NCBI GenBank assembly: GCA_000720845.1 | Contig: JODU01000020.1 | Span: 62,001-126,000, forward strand | DNA from: Kitasatospora aureofaciens | GTDB lineage: Bacteria > Actinomycetota > Actinomycetes > Streptomycetales > Streptomycetaceae | Direction of reading: 5' to 3' | Length of the DNA: 64,000 nucleotides | Shown here: in pieces, positions 50,799 through 58,900 of the stretch | Numbering within the stretch: the stretch's first letter is position 1 | Layout: the number at the start of each line of letters is the position of its first letter | The notes under the pieces: model-generated | What the model saw: the letters and a program-made list of their open reading frames with translations, nothing else | Database searches by the model: none | What the model was told of the DNA's origin: nothing | Program-made: the position numbers and the translations under genes

Positions 50799-51784
50799 AG
50801 GCCGCCGTCATCGAGTCCGTGGGCCGCGCCGTCGTCACCGAGGTCCCGGACCCGACGCCAGGGCCGCGCGAGGTCGTCGTCGAGGTCGCCGCCTGCGGCC
50901 TGTGCGGCACCGACCTGCACATCCTCCAGGGCGAGTTCGCGCCCAAGCTCCCCATCGTGCCGGGCCACGAGTTCGCCGGCGCGGTGGTCGGCGTCGGCGC
51001 CCAGGTCACCGAGGTGGCGGTCGGCGACCAGGTGGCCGTGGACCCCTCCCTCTACTGCTACGAGTGCCGCTACTGCCGCACCGGCCACAACAACCTCTGC
51101 GAGCGCTGGGCGGCCATCGGCGTGACGACGGCGGGCGGCGCGGCACAGTACGCGGTCGCCCCGGTCGCGAACTGCGTGAAGCTCCCCGAGCACGTCCGCA
51201 CCCAGGACGCGGCCCTGATCGAGCCGCTCTCCTGCGCCGTCCGCGGCTACGACGTCCTCCAGTCCCGCCTCGGCGCCCACGTCCTGATCTACGGCTCCGG
51301 CACGATGGGCCTGATGATGCTGGAGCTGGCCAAGCGCACCGGCGCGGCCAGCGTCGACATGGTCGACCTCAACCCGGCCCGCCTGGAAACGGCCCGCGGC
51401 CTCGGCGTCTCGGCCTCTGCCGCGACCCCCGACGAGCTGGACCGCCCCCAGGGCTGGGACCTGGTCATCGACGCCACCGGCAACGCGGCGGCGATCCAGG
51501 ACGGCCTGGACCGGGTCGCCAAGGCCGGCACCTTCCTCCAGTTCGGCGTCGCCGACTACGCGACGCGCGTACAGATCGACCCGTACCGCATCTACAACCA
51601 GGAGATCACCATCACCGGATCCATGGCGGTCCTCCACAGCTACGAGCGCGCGGCGGAGCTGTTCGCGAACGGCGTCCTCGACCCGGACGTCTTCATCAGC
51701 GACCGCATCGAACTGGCCCGCTACCCCCAGGCACTGGAGCAGTTCGCGGCGGGCGTGGGCCGCAAGATCGTGGTCGTGCCGTAG
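50795..51784 (+). CDS. Zinc-dependent polyol/alcohol dehydrogenase (MDR family)
   Basis: A 329-residue medium-chain dehydrogenase. Catalytic zinc: ACGLCGTDLH (Cys about 37) and VPGHEFAG (His/Glu about 58-59); structural zinc cysteines in CYECRYCRTGHNNLC (about 86-100); NAD loop VLIYGSGTMGLMMLELA (about 160). It should oxidise the imported polyol (sorbitol, mannitol, arabitol or similar) to a ketose. ATG overlaps the permease stop. Confidence 0.9.
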   Translation: MKAAVIESVGRAVVTEVPDPTPGPREVVVEVAACGLCGTDLHILQGEFAPKLPIVPGHEFAGAVVGVGAQVTEVAVGDQVAVDPSLYCYECRYCRTGHNNLCERWAAIGVTTAGGAAQYAVAPVANCVKLPEHVRTQDAALIEPLSCAVRGYDVLQSRLGAHVLIYGSGTMGLMMLELAKRTGAASVDMVDLNPARLETARGLGVSASAATPDELDRPQGWDLVIDATGNAAAIQDGLDRVAKAGTFLQFGVADYATRVQIDPYRIYNQEITITGSMAVLHSYERAAELFANGVLDPDVFISDRIELARYPQALEQFAAGVGRKIVVVP

Positions 51785-51798
51785 CACTTCCCGCCGAC

Positions 51799-51912
51799 GT
51801 CCGGCCTCTCCAGCCCGTCCGGCGCTTGAGGACGAGGCCCGTTCAGGGCCGAAGCGGGGGCCTGGGGGCGGCAGCCCCCGGGGACGGGGCGGGAAGGGGC
51901 GGCGGGGGCGAA
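51799..51912 (-). repeat. Dispersed repeat A, copy 2, intergenic
   Basis: Reverse-complement partner of the cobB-internal copy at 1270-1372. On the plus strand it reads CCGTCCGGCGCTTGAGGACG, GGCCGAAGCGGGGGCCTGGG, then a GGGGGC-GGCA-GCCCCC hairpin and GGCGGCGGGGGCG. It begins 15 bases after the dehydrogenase stop and may double as its terminator. Confidence 0.88.
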
Positions 51913-51954
51913 AACCCTGAGGCCGCCGCCCCCACCGCCCCGTACGATCCCCGC

Positions 51955-52188
51955 ATGCCCGAACCCCACGGCTTCGCCTACACGGCCACATCAACCGGCA
52001 CCGTTCACATCACCCACCACAACCGCCCCGCGACCACCCTCAACGGCTCCCGCGCGGCCCGCTTCCTGGAAGAGGTCGCGGCGGGCGACCCCCAGCTGGT
52101 CATGGCCCGCTGGACGGGCAACTACAAACGCGGCAACGAACGCATGGCCCGCGACCACCCCCGCAACCACCCCCGCGACCGCCGCTGA
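51955..52188 (+). CDS. Small basic protein of unknown function
   Basis: A 77-residue product, EPHGFAYTATSTGTVHITHHN near the start, a predicted helix AARFLEEVAAGDPQLVMARWTG, and a basic tail rich in Arg/His. No recognisable family. Codon third positions follow the genome pattern, supporting a real gene. No strong ribosome site is seen. Confidence 0.5.
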   Translation: MPEPHGFAYTATSTGTVHITHHNRPATTLNGSRAARFLEEVAAGDPQLVMARWTGNYKRGNERMARDHPRNHPRDRR

Positions 52189-52265
52189 CCCGGCGTGCCC
52201 CGGCCGCGAACCCGATTGGCCGCCGGGTAAGGGAACGGTAAAACGCCCTCGCTCGTTCACCCGGC

Positions 52266-53483
52266 ATGACAGCTATGACCCCCGGCTCGAACATCCCCCT
52301 CTCCGCCGCCCGCGTGACGGTGGACGTCGCCGCGCCCGTGCGGCTCGACGTATCGGGCCTGCTGCTCACCGCCGACGGCAAGGTGCGCTCCGACGACGAC
52401 TTCATCTTCTACAACCAGCCCACCGGCCAGGGCGTGACGTACCGCTCCGGCGGCGGCACGGCCCCGGACGCGATCGTGGTGGACACCTCCGCCGTCCCGC
52501 CGGGCATCGAGAAGATCGTCGTCACCGCCAGCCCGGACGCCGCCGGCCAGACCTTCCAGGGCATCGAGCCGACCGCCACCATCCGCAACGCGGACGACAA
52601 CTCCGTGCTCGCCACCTTCACCCCCCCGCAGCTCGGCACCGAGACCGCCCTGGTGATCGTCGAGGTCTACCTGCGCAACGGCGCCTGGAAGGCCCGCGCG
52701 GTGGGCCAGGGCTACGCCAACGGGCTGGCCGGCATCGCCACCGACTTCGGCGTCACGGTGGAGGAACCGGCGGCCCCGGCCCAGCCGGCGACCCCGCCGC
52801 GGCCCCAGGCGGTCACGCCCCCGGCCCCGCCCGCCGCGGCCCCCACCATGCCCGCCGCACCTCCGGCCCCGCCCGCCGCGCCGTCGGCCCCCGCCCCGGG
52901 CACCGGCAAGATCAACCTCGACAAGGGCCGGGTCAGCCTCCAGAAGAACCAGACCGTCTCCCTCGTCAAGGGCGGCCGGCCGGTGCTCTCCCAGGTCAAG
53001 ATGGGGCTCGGCTGGGAGCCCGCCTACCGCGGCAAGGACATCGACCTGGACGCGTCCGTCATCGCCTACGGCCCGCAGCGCAACCACATCGACAGCTGCT
53101 ACTTCGGCAAGCTCTCGATCGTGAACGGCGCGATCAAGCACTCCGGCGACAACCTGACCGGAGAGGGCGGCGGCGACGACGAGGTGATCGTCGTGGACCT
53201 CGGCCGGCTCCCGCAGGAGGTCAGCGGCCTGGTCTTCACGGTGAACTCGTTCTCCGGCCAGAAGTTCACCGAGGTCGCCAAGGCGTACTGCCGCCTCATC
53301 GACGCCGCGAGCGGCGAGGAGCTGGTCCGCTTCGACCTCACCAGCGCCGAGCCGCAGACCGGCGTGATGATGGCGAAGCTGATCCGCCAGTACTCCGGCG
53401 AGTGGGACATGACCGCCATGGGCGAATTCGTCAAGTCCCGCACGGTCCGCGGCATGGTGAAGCCGGCCGCGAAGGCGCTGTAG
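52266..53483 (+). CDS. Tandem TerD-domain protein
   Basis: A 405-residue cytoplasmic protein with two TerD (stress/tellurite-resistance) domains: residues about 12-165 (VRSDDDFIFYNQ near 40, YLRNGAWKARAVGQGYANGL near 138) and about 215-400 (HIDSCYFGKLSIVNG near 278, GDDEVIVVDLGRLP near 300). A proline/alanine linker of about 45 residues (PPAPPAAAPTMPAAPPAP) joins them. TerD domains bind calcium; the DDDF/GDD acidic clusters fit. The first domain lacks the YFG segment of the second. ATG 52266. Part of the large Streptomyces TerD family, implicated in stress and differentiation. Confidence 0.88.
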   Translation: MTAMTPGSNIPLSAARVTVDVAAPVRLDVSGLLLTADGKVRSDDDFIFYNQPTGQGVTYRSGGGTAPDAIVVDTSAVPPGIEKIVVTASPDAAGQTFQGIEPTATIRNADDNSVLATFTPPQLGTETALVIVEVYLRNGAWKARAVGQGYANGLAGIATDFGVTVEEPAAPAQPATPPRPQAVTPPAPPAAAPTMPAAPPAPPAAPSAPAPGTGKINLDKGRVSLQKNQTVSLVKGGRPVLSQVKMGLGWEPAYRGKDIDLDASVIAYGPQRNHIDSCYFGKLSIVNGAIKHSGDNLTGEGGGDDEVIVVDLGRLPQEVSGLVFTVNSFSGQKFTEVAKAYCRLIDAASGEELVRFDLTSAEPQTGVMMAKLIRQYSGEWDMTAMGEFVKSRTVRGMVKPAAKAL

Positions 53484-53500
53484 GCGCCCGGCTCCACCTG

Positions 53501-53524
53501 GGGGCGCCCGGCGGCGGGCGCCCC
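53501..53524. terminator. Perfect 10-bp hairpin between terD-like and tetR genes
   Basis: GGGGCGCCCG-GCGG-CGGGCGCCCC lies between convergent genes and ends on the tetR stop. No T run; probably a bidirectional I-shaped terminator. Confidence 0.75.
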
Positions 53525-54084
53525 TAGTCCCGGCCCAGCCCTTCCACGAGCAGCGACAGGTACCGGCGTACGGCCGTCCCGTCCACCTCGTCGGCCGCCT
53601 CGGCCGCCGTCACCACCCCGTGCAGCAGCCGCAGCACCTCGACCGGCTCGACGTCCGGCCGCAGCGCACCGGCCCCCTGCGCGGCCCGCACCAGCCGGGT
53701 CGCCGCCCCGCGCACACAGTCGCCGCACGCGGGGCCGCCGCCGGTGACGGCCGTACCGAGCAGCGCCGTGAGCCCGCGCACCTGGAGCATCCCGACGGCC
53801 AGCTCGTCGAGCCACGCCAGCAGCGCCGCGCCCGGCGGCCGGGCGGCCGCGATCACGTCGGCGCGGGCCGCGATCGCCTCCAGGCGCTCCAGGTAGGCGG
53901 CCTCCAGCAGCGCCCGCCGCGTCGGGAAGTGCCGGTAGAGGGTGCCGACGCCCACCCCGGCGCGCCGGGCGATGTCGTCCAGGGAGGCACCCTCACCGTG
54001 CTCGGCGAACGCCTCGGCCGCCACCGTCAGCAACCGCTCACGATTACGCCGTGCATCCGCCCGCATGGGCCTGACCTGCGCCAC
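53524..54084 (-). CDS. TetR-family transcriptional regulator
   Basis: A 186-residue regulator. The DNA-binding domain covers about 10-58: RERLLTVAAEAFAEHGEG, SLDDIARRAGVGVGTLYRHF (recognition helix) and PTRRALLEAAYLERL; the C-terminal ligand domain (SBP-type TetR_C) follows with two cysteines (GGPACGDC). GTG 54084 has GGGAGGGG close upstream; ATG 54099 and ATG 54066 are alternatives. Target unknown; the disrupted TROVE gene lies upstream on the same strand. Confidence 0.9.
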   Translation of the reverse strand: MAQVRPMRADARRNRERLLTVAAEAFAEHGEGASLDDIARRAGVGVGTLYRHFPTRRALLEAAYLERLEAIAARADVIAAARPPGAALLAWLDELAVGMLQVRGLTALLGTAVTGGGPACGDCVRGAATRLVRAAQGAGALRPDVEPVEVLRLLHGVVTAAEAADEVDGTAVRRYLSLLVEGLGRD

Positions 54085-54120
54085 AGCCCCTCCCTGCACA
54101 GCGGTGACCTTCCGGGCACC

Positions 54121-54603
54121 CTACCGCGCGGGCCCGCACCGGGCGTCCCAGGGCCAGTCGGCGTCCCGCCCCGCCGTGAGCCGCTCGGCACCGTCGGGCG
54201 CCGTGACCACCGCTCGCCGGTGGGCGACGGGCAGCGCCATCAGCTCGCGGTGCGCGGTCAGGACGCGGTCCGAGGCGGGCGGCACCGCGGTGTCCGGGTT
54301 GTGCCGGAGGTCGAGGGCGTACTGGAACAGCTCGCCCTGCCACGGCTTGTCCGGGTCGGGCGCGGCGTGCACCAGGTTGAGGATGTCGCCGAAGCGGTAC
54401 CCCTTGGACGCGGTGTCGTACTTCAGCAGCGACTTGCCGTGGTAGAGCCGCCGTACGGCGTCGGCGATCCCCCGCTTGACCGGCTTGGGTACGGCGCGGC
54501 CGTACGTCGCCGTCCAGTAGGCCAGGAGTTCGCCGGGCTCGTCGGGGCGCCGCAGGACGGAGGCGACGACCTGCCGGTTCGACGGGCCGACCTCCCGCGT
54601 CTG
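54121..54603 (-). pseudogene. TROVE-domain (Ro60/Rsr-like) gene remnant
   Basis: An open frame of about 160 codons without a start, running from the codon after the HNH stop to TAG at 54121. Its translation contains GPSNRQVVASVLRRPDEPGE, WTATYGRAVPKPVKRGIADA, LLKYDTASKGYRFGDILNLV, HAAPDPDKPWQGELFQYALD and AVPPASDRVLTAHRELMALP. These segments follow, in order, the HEAT-repeat ring of bacterial TROVE proteins, which bind Y-type RNA. About 130 N-terminal residues and everything after the middle (including the vWA-like part) are missing; similarity stops near 54180. A decayed fragment, joined to the HNH gene. Confidence 0.85.
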
Positions 54604-55293
54604 CTAGGCGGTACGTTCACCGAGCCAGACCTCCTGATAGCGACGGCTCTGCTTCCGCCGGACGGGCCTCACCTTCGGGTTGTTCAGGTGCTGATAATTG
54701 GGAGTCAGCGCATGGCAGTTCGGGCACAGCGGTCGGACGTCTTCTGGACGGTTTCTCGAACGGTCGCCCGAGATGTGGTCGACGTGCAGCGGCACTCTTC
54801 CAGACACCGGATTCACCTCCGCCCATCCGCAGGTCTCGCATCGCTGCCCTCTGAGCAGAACCAGAGCCTGCTTCACCCGCCAATCCGGACGGCCGTCTTC
54901 CCTGGTACCGGTGACCTCGCCGGATCGCCAGGCACCAAGCCACCGCGCGAACGTACCTGTTCGCTCGTAGCGGTCCTCGTTGAAACACTCCCACGAGCAG
55001 TACGGACCGCTGGACCGACGGCGTCGTTCCGTCGCCCCGCAGCGGAGGCACGGCACGGGCTCGCCGCGTCGCGCCTCCGCCTGTTCTCGGCGGGTTGCGT
55101 TGGCGCAAGCTCTGCCGCAGTGCACGGCACCTCGAGTCAGGACGGCCTTCCCACACTGCGGGCACGGCGGCTTGGGTCTGCGCTTCGCATCAGCACGTTG
55201 CCTCACGGTCCCCGCGAGACTGCACCGGTTGCTGCCGAAACGCCTGCGAGTCGATTTCACGGAGTTTCCGCACTGTTCACATGACTTGGGCAT
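54604..55293 (-). CDS. HNH endonuclease with N-terminal zinc ribbons
   Basis: A 229-residue protein with several short zinc-binding units: SCEQCGNSVKS (5-15), a RFGSNRCS unit, PPCPQCGKAVLTRG with HCGRACANATRR (about 40-70), PCLRCG and YCSWECFNEDRYERTG (about 80-105). The HNH core is CETCGWAEVNP, PLHVDHISGDRSRNR and LCPNCHALTPNY (about 150-205). Such proteins are common in phages and mobile DNA. The GC level is visibly lower than its neighbours. ATG 55293 lacks a clear ribosome site. Its TAG stop is followed in the same frame by the TROVE remnant, so it marks an insertion/deletion junction. Confidence 0.82.
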   Translation of the reverse strand: MPKSCEQCGNSVKSTRRRFGSNRCSLAGTVRQRADAKRRPKPPCPQCGKAVLTRGAVHCGRACANATRREQAEARRGEPVPCLRCGATERRRRSSGPYCSWECFNEDRYERTGTFARWLGAWRSGEVTGTREDGRPDWRVKQALVLLRGQRCETCGWAEVNPVSGRVPLHVDHISGDRSRNRPEDVRPLCPNCHALTPNYQHLNNPKVRPVRRKQSRRYQEVWLGERTA

Positions 55294-55368
55294 GTGAGGA
55301 CAGTATGTCCAGCGCCAGTTGCCAGCTGACGAATCGGACAGGCACACCCGTAAGAGTGACTCCCGGTT

Positions 55369-56835
55369 CTAGCGCCGCTGGCGCTTCCAGGGCCCGGTGA
55401 TGGCGAGCATGATGCCCGGGGTCTGGATGTTGGCGTAGAGGGTCCGGCCGTCGGGGGAGAAGGTGACGCCGGTGAACTCGCTGTACTCGGGGTCGTCCTC
55501 GGTGCCCAGGTTCAGTTCGTTGCGGGCGATGGGGTAGGTGCGGCCGCTGTCGGTGGCGCCGAACAGGTGCTGGACGCCGTCGCCGTCCTCGGCGATGACC
55601 AGGCCGCCGTACGGGGAGACGGTGATGTTGTCGGGGCCGTCGAAGGCGCCGTCGGCGGACGGGTCGGCGTTGACGCCGAGCAGGACCTTCAGCGTCAGGG
55701 TGCGGCGCTTCGGGTCGTAGAACCAGACCTGGCCGTCGTGCGGCCGGCCGGGGCTCTCGTCGCGGGCGAAGGAGGAGACGACGTAGGCGCCGCCGTCGGC
55801 CCACCACATGCCCTCCAGCTTGCGCGCGCGGGTGACCTCGCCGGTGGCGAACTGCTTGCGCACGGAGGTGGACTTCGCGTCGCGGTCGGGGACGTCGACC
55901 CAGTCGACGCCGTAGACGGTGCCGGTCTTGGTGGCGCGGGACAGGTCGTCGACGAACTTGCCGCCGGAGTCGAAGCACTTGAAGGCCTGGAGGACCCCGG
56001 CGTCGTCGGCGAGGGTGCGCAGCCGGCCCCGGCCGTGCCGGAAGTGCTCCGGCGGGGCCCAGCGGTACAGGAGGCCGTTGGGGCCCGAGGCGTCCTCGGT
56101 GAGGTAGGCGTGGCCGCGCTTGGGGTCGATGACGACGGCCTCGTGGGCGTAGCGGCCCAGCGCCTTGATCGGCTTGGGGTCGCGGTTGGCGCGGCGGTCC
56201 TCGGGGTCGACCTCGAAGACGTAGCCGTGGTCCTTGGTCATGCCGTTCTTGCCGGCCTTGTCCTCGGTCTCCTCGCAGGTCAGCCAGGTGCCCCACGGGG
56301 TGCTGCCGCCCGCGCAGTTGGTGGCGGTGCCGGCGATGCCGACCCACTCGGCGACGTGGCCGCCGCGGCGGACCTCGACGACGGTGCAGCCGCCGGCGGC
56401 GGCCGGGTCGTAGACGAGGCCCTCGGTGAGCGGGACGGGGTGCGGCCAGTCGTCGCGGTGGCCACCGAGTTCGTGGTTGTTGACGAGGAGGGTGGTGCCG
56501 CGCGGGCCGTCGAAGGTGGCGGTGCCGTCGTGGTTGGACGGGGTGTACTCGCCGGACTCCAGCTTCGTCCGGCCGGAGTAGGTGATGATCTCGTACCGGA
56601 AGCCGGCGGGCAGGGCGAGGATGCCGTCCGGGTCGGGGATCAGCGGCCCGTAACCGACTCCGCCGTGGCCGTGGTGACCGTCGTGCCCGTGACCGTGCTC
56701 CTCCCCCACGCTGTCGGTGTCCGTGGACGCGAGGGCGTTCGGGGCGGTGGCGAGGGCGCCGACGCTGCCCGCCAGTACGACCCCGGCGCCGGTGAGCGCG
56801 GATCGACTGGCGAAGTCCCTGCGGGTGAGCGACAT
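55369..56835 (-). CDS. Secreted PhoX-family phosphatase (DUF839)
   Basis: A 488-residue Tat-exported alkaline phosphatase/phytase-like enzyme. Twin-arginine signal SLTRRDFASRSALTGAGVVLAG at the start (core TRRDFASRSA), a His/Gly-rich stretch after cleavage, then a beta-propeller with LLVNNHELGGHRDDW near 127, TWLTCEETEDKAGKNG near 190, RYAHEAVVIDP near 232 and LTEDASGPNGLLYRW near 248, the calcium/iron cofactor ligands of PhoX. ATG 56835 opens the Tat motif. Upstream lies a PHO box, so induction by phosphate starvation through PhoP is expected. Confidence 0.9.
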   Translation of the reverse strand: MSLTRRDFASRSALTGAGVVLAGSVGALATAPNALASTDTDSVGEEHGHGHDGHHGHGGVGYGPLIPDPDGILALPAGFRYEIITYSGRTKLESGEYTPSNHDGTATFDGPRGTTLLVNNHELGGHRDDWPHPVPLTEGLVYDPAAAGGCTVVEVRRGGHVAEWVGIAGTATNCAGGSTPWGTWLTCEETEDKAGKNGMTKDHGYVFEVDPEDRRANRDPKPIKALGRYAHEAVVIDPKRGHAYLTEDASGPNGLLYRWAPPEHFRHGRGRLRTLADDAGVLQAFKCFDSGGKFVDDLSRATKTGTVYGVDWVDVPDRDAKSTSVRKQFATGEVTRARKLEGMWWADGGAYVVSSFARDESPGRPHDGQVWFYDPKRRTLTLKVLLGVNADPSADGAFDGPDNITVSPYGGLVIAEDGDGVQHLFGATDSGRTYPIARNELNLGTEDDPEYSEFTGVTFSPDGRTLYANIQTPGIMLAITGPWKRQRR

Positions 56836-56926
56836 GGTGTCTCCTGTGACGGTGGGCGAGCCGTGGAGGGTGGCGGACCTCGGTCGGGCGTCACGGTTCC
56901 GCCTCCGCCTGAACAGGGAGCCCGCC

Positions 56927-56948
56927 ACTACCTGAACGCAGGCTGAAC
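56927..56948 (-). promoter_or_regulatory. PHO box upstream of the PhoX gene
   Basis: On the minus strand: GTTCAGCCTGC then GTTCAGGTAGT, two adjacent 11-base direct repeat units matching the Streptomyces PhoP consensus (GTTCA start, 11-base period). A third GTTCAGGCGGA unit follows at 56914-56904, about two turns on. The pair begins about 113 bases upstream of the PhoX start. The rest of the 342-base gap (56836-57177) holds no gene; it ends with the terminator at 57139-57156. Confidence 0.8.
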
Positions 56949-57138
56949 GAGCGGAGACCTCTCCCACCCGACCGCTCCCCGCCGAAACCGGCCACCGGTC
57001 CCGGCCGCGAGCCGAGCACCCCCGCCCGGAGGCGGTCCGATCCCCGCATCCCGACCGGCGTTGCCCGCCGCGGGCCGGCGGTCGTCGGGCATCGCCCGCC
57101 CGGCGTTCCCCGTCCGCCGGGCGGGCGCCCCTTGCGGT

Positions 57139-57156
57139 CGCCCCGCGGACGGGGCG
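57139..57156 (-). terminator. Hairpin downstream of the 475-residue hypothetical gene
   Basis: CGCCCCG-CGGA-CGGGGCG, a 7-bp stem with 4-base loop about 20 bases after the stop on the minus strand. No T run. Confidence 0.55.
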
Positions 57157-57177
57157 CTCGCCATGTCGCTCTTGCCG

Positions 57178-58605
57178 TCAGCCGCCCTGCTGGGAGCGTG
57201 CCTTGAACGCCGCCTTGCGGGCCTCCTTGGCGACCTTCTTGTCGGGGTGCAGCCGCCCCATCGCCTCCAGGACGTCCGGCGTGGCCGGGTGCTCGACCCG
57301 CCAGACCGTGTCGAAGAACCCGCTGTGCTGGCGGGCGAGGCCCTCCACCAGGGCGCGCAGTTCCTCGGAGTTGCCCTCGGCGGCAAGCTGGGCGGCCACG
57401 GTGTCGATGGTCAGCCAGAAGACCATCTCCTGGGGCGGGGCGGGCACGTCCCGCGCCCCGTGCTCGGTGAGCCACACCCGGGCCAGGCCGCCCAGTTCGG
57501 CGTCGTCGAGGACCTCCCGCAGCGCGGGCTCGGCCTCCGCGCCGAGGAGGGAGAGCGCCTGCTGGCAGCGCAACCGGCGCAGCGGCGCGCCGGTGTCGGA
57601 GCCGCGGGCCGCCGCGAGCAGTTCGCGGGCGGCGTCGAGCGGGCTCCGCCCGGCCAGCCACAGCTCGGTCTCGGCGTGGGCGGCGGCCGGCGGGAAGGAC
57701 GCGGTGCCGTCGAGCAGCGCGTCGGCGCCCTTGTCGGCGAGGTCGCCGACGGCGGGGGCCTCGAAGCCGGAGTCCAGGAGCCGGGCGCGCAGTCCGTACA
57801 GCCCGAGCGGGGTGAGCCGCACCATGCCGTAGCGGCTGAGGTCGGCCTCGTCGACGGGGGCGGCGGGCTCCTCGTCGGCGTCGGCCATGAGCGCCTCGTC
57901 GACGGGCTGGTACTCGACGAGGCCGACCGGTTCCAGCAGCCGGAACTGGTCGTCCAGGCGCATCATCGCGTCCGACACCTGCTCCAGGACCTCGTTGCTC
58001 GGCTCGCTCATGTCGCTGGGCACGATCACCGAGGCGGCCAGCGCGGGCAGCGGCACCGGGGCGTCGCCGGGTCCGTCCTCGCCGACGGTCAGCAGGTAGA
58101 GGTTGCCGAGCACGCCATCGAGGAACTCGGACTCGGCGTCGGGGTCCCAGTCGAGGGACGACAGGTCGGCCTCGCCGCCCTCGGCCATCGCGTCGACCAG
58201 GTCGTCGAGGTCGGGCACGCTCGCGTCGGCGAGCACGGCCTCCAGGGCGGTGAGCCACACCCCGAGCACGTCCTCGGGGGAGCCGCCGGTGAGCAGGGCG
58301 AGGTCCTCGCCCGCGGCCACGGTGCCCGTCTCCTCGTCGGTGATCTCGACGAGCCCGGTGTCCACGGCGATCCGCCAGGCCTCGCTCGCGTAGGCGGCGG
58401 CGGCGTCCCCGCTCAGCCCGAGCTGCTCGGCCGCCGCCGGCAGCTGCTCCTCGACGAGGCCGCCCCCGGCGTCGACGCGGGTGTCGGGACCGGCCCAGCG
58501 GGCCAGTCGCGCGGCCCGGGCGAGCACCGGCGCGGACAGCGCGTCGCGGGCCAGCTCCGCGTCGGGGCGCAGCCGTGCGGGCGGCAGGGTGGAGCTGTCT
58601 GACAT
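57178..58605 (-). CDS. Hypothetical protein, acidic, HEAT-like helical
   Basis: A 475-residue cytoplasmic protein, acidic through residues 1-250 and helical throughout. The N-terminal part (LARAARLARWAGPDTRVDAGG onward) resembles the start of other large Streptomyces proteins of unknown role; a wing-like segment SRYGMVRLTPLGLYGLRARLL lies near 258; the C-terminal third (LRRLRCQQALSLLGAEAEPA, VLEAMGRLHPDKKVAKEARKAAFKARS in part) looks like degenerate HEAT repeats and ends in a basic tail. GAGGAG precedes ATG 58605. Divergent from the secreted nuclease. Family not recognised. Confidence 0.75.
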   Translation of the reverse strand: MSDSSTLPPARLRPDAELARDALSAPVLARAARLARWAGPDTRVDAGGGLVEEQLPAAAEQLGLSGDAAAAYASEAWRIAVDTGLVEITDEETGTVAAGEDLALLTGGSPEDVLGVWLTALEAVLADASVPDLDDLVDAMAEGGEADLSSLDWDPDAESEFLDGVLGNLYLLTVGEDGPGDAPVPLPALAASVIVPSDMSEPSNEVLEQVSDAMMRLDDQFRLLEPVGLVEYQPVDEALMADADEEPAAPVDEADLSRYGMVRLTPLGLYGLRARLLDSGFEAPAVGDLADKGADALLDGTASFPPAAAHAETELWLAGRSPLDAARELLAAARGSDTGAPLRRLRCQQALSLLGAEAEPALREVLDDAELGGLARVWLTEHGARDVPAPPQEMVFWLTIDTVAAQLAAEGNSEELRALVEGLARQHSGFFDTVWRVEHPATPDVLEAMGRLHPDKKVAKEARKAAFKARSQQGG

Positions 58606-58900
58606 CGGAAGTTTCTCCTCGCGCGCCTCTTGACCGCCGTACGGCCCGTGTACGGCTCAACTGCTCAGCCTAGACGGGTTTCACCCCATGCCGCCCGGTT
58701 CATCTCCCCGTCGGGTGGCGTACATGGCCGAAACCTTGACAACTGACCTGACCAGGCAGGAGATTGACGCGCGTAGAAAGCGGGGGGGGGCGGGTCGGAG
58801 GGACGTCTTCCTCCAGGGCTCAGACGTCCCGCGCACAGCCTGTCGCCCCTCGCGTCCCACCCTCGTCCCGGCGCCACGTCACGTCCCCGGAGGGATCCCG
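58606..58900. promoter_or_regulatory. Divergent control region between hypothetical gene and nuclease gene
   Basis: 295 bases without a gene. It holds TTGACA at 58736-58741 without a convincing -10, a run of nine G at 58782-58790, GTTCATCTCCC at 58698 (a single PHO-like unit) and the strong ribosome site GGAGGG at 58889-58894 that fixes the TTG start of the nuclease. Confidence 0.45.

Noticed and set aside
54423..54620. 65-residue minus-strand ORF
   Set aside because: Arg/Ser/Pro-rich frame-shifted shadow of the TROVE remnant; the meaningful translation is in the other frame.
58678..58720. PHO box before the secreted nuclease gene
   Set aside because: GTTCATCTCCC is a single unit and the neighbouring GTTTCACCCC has an extra base and wrong spacing.
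58736..58741. Perfect TTGACA as a -35 box
   Set aside because: No acceptable -10 hexamer at 16-19 bases downstream.
58782..58790. Run of nine G as a phase-variable tract controlling the nuclease
   Set aside because: It is more than 100 bases from the start, outside the open frame and not between promoter hexamers that I can define; more likely a chance run in GC-rich DNA.
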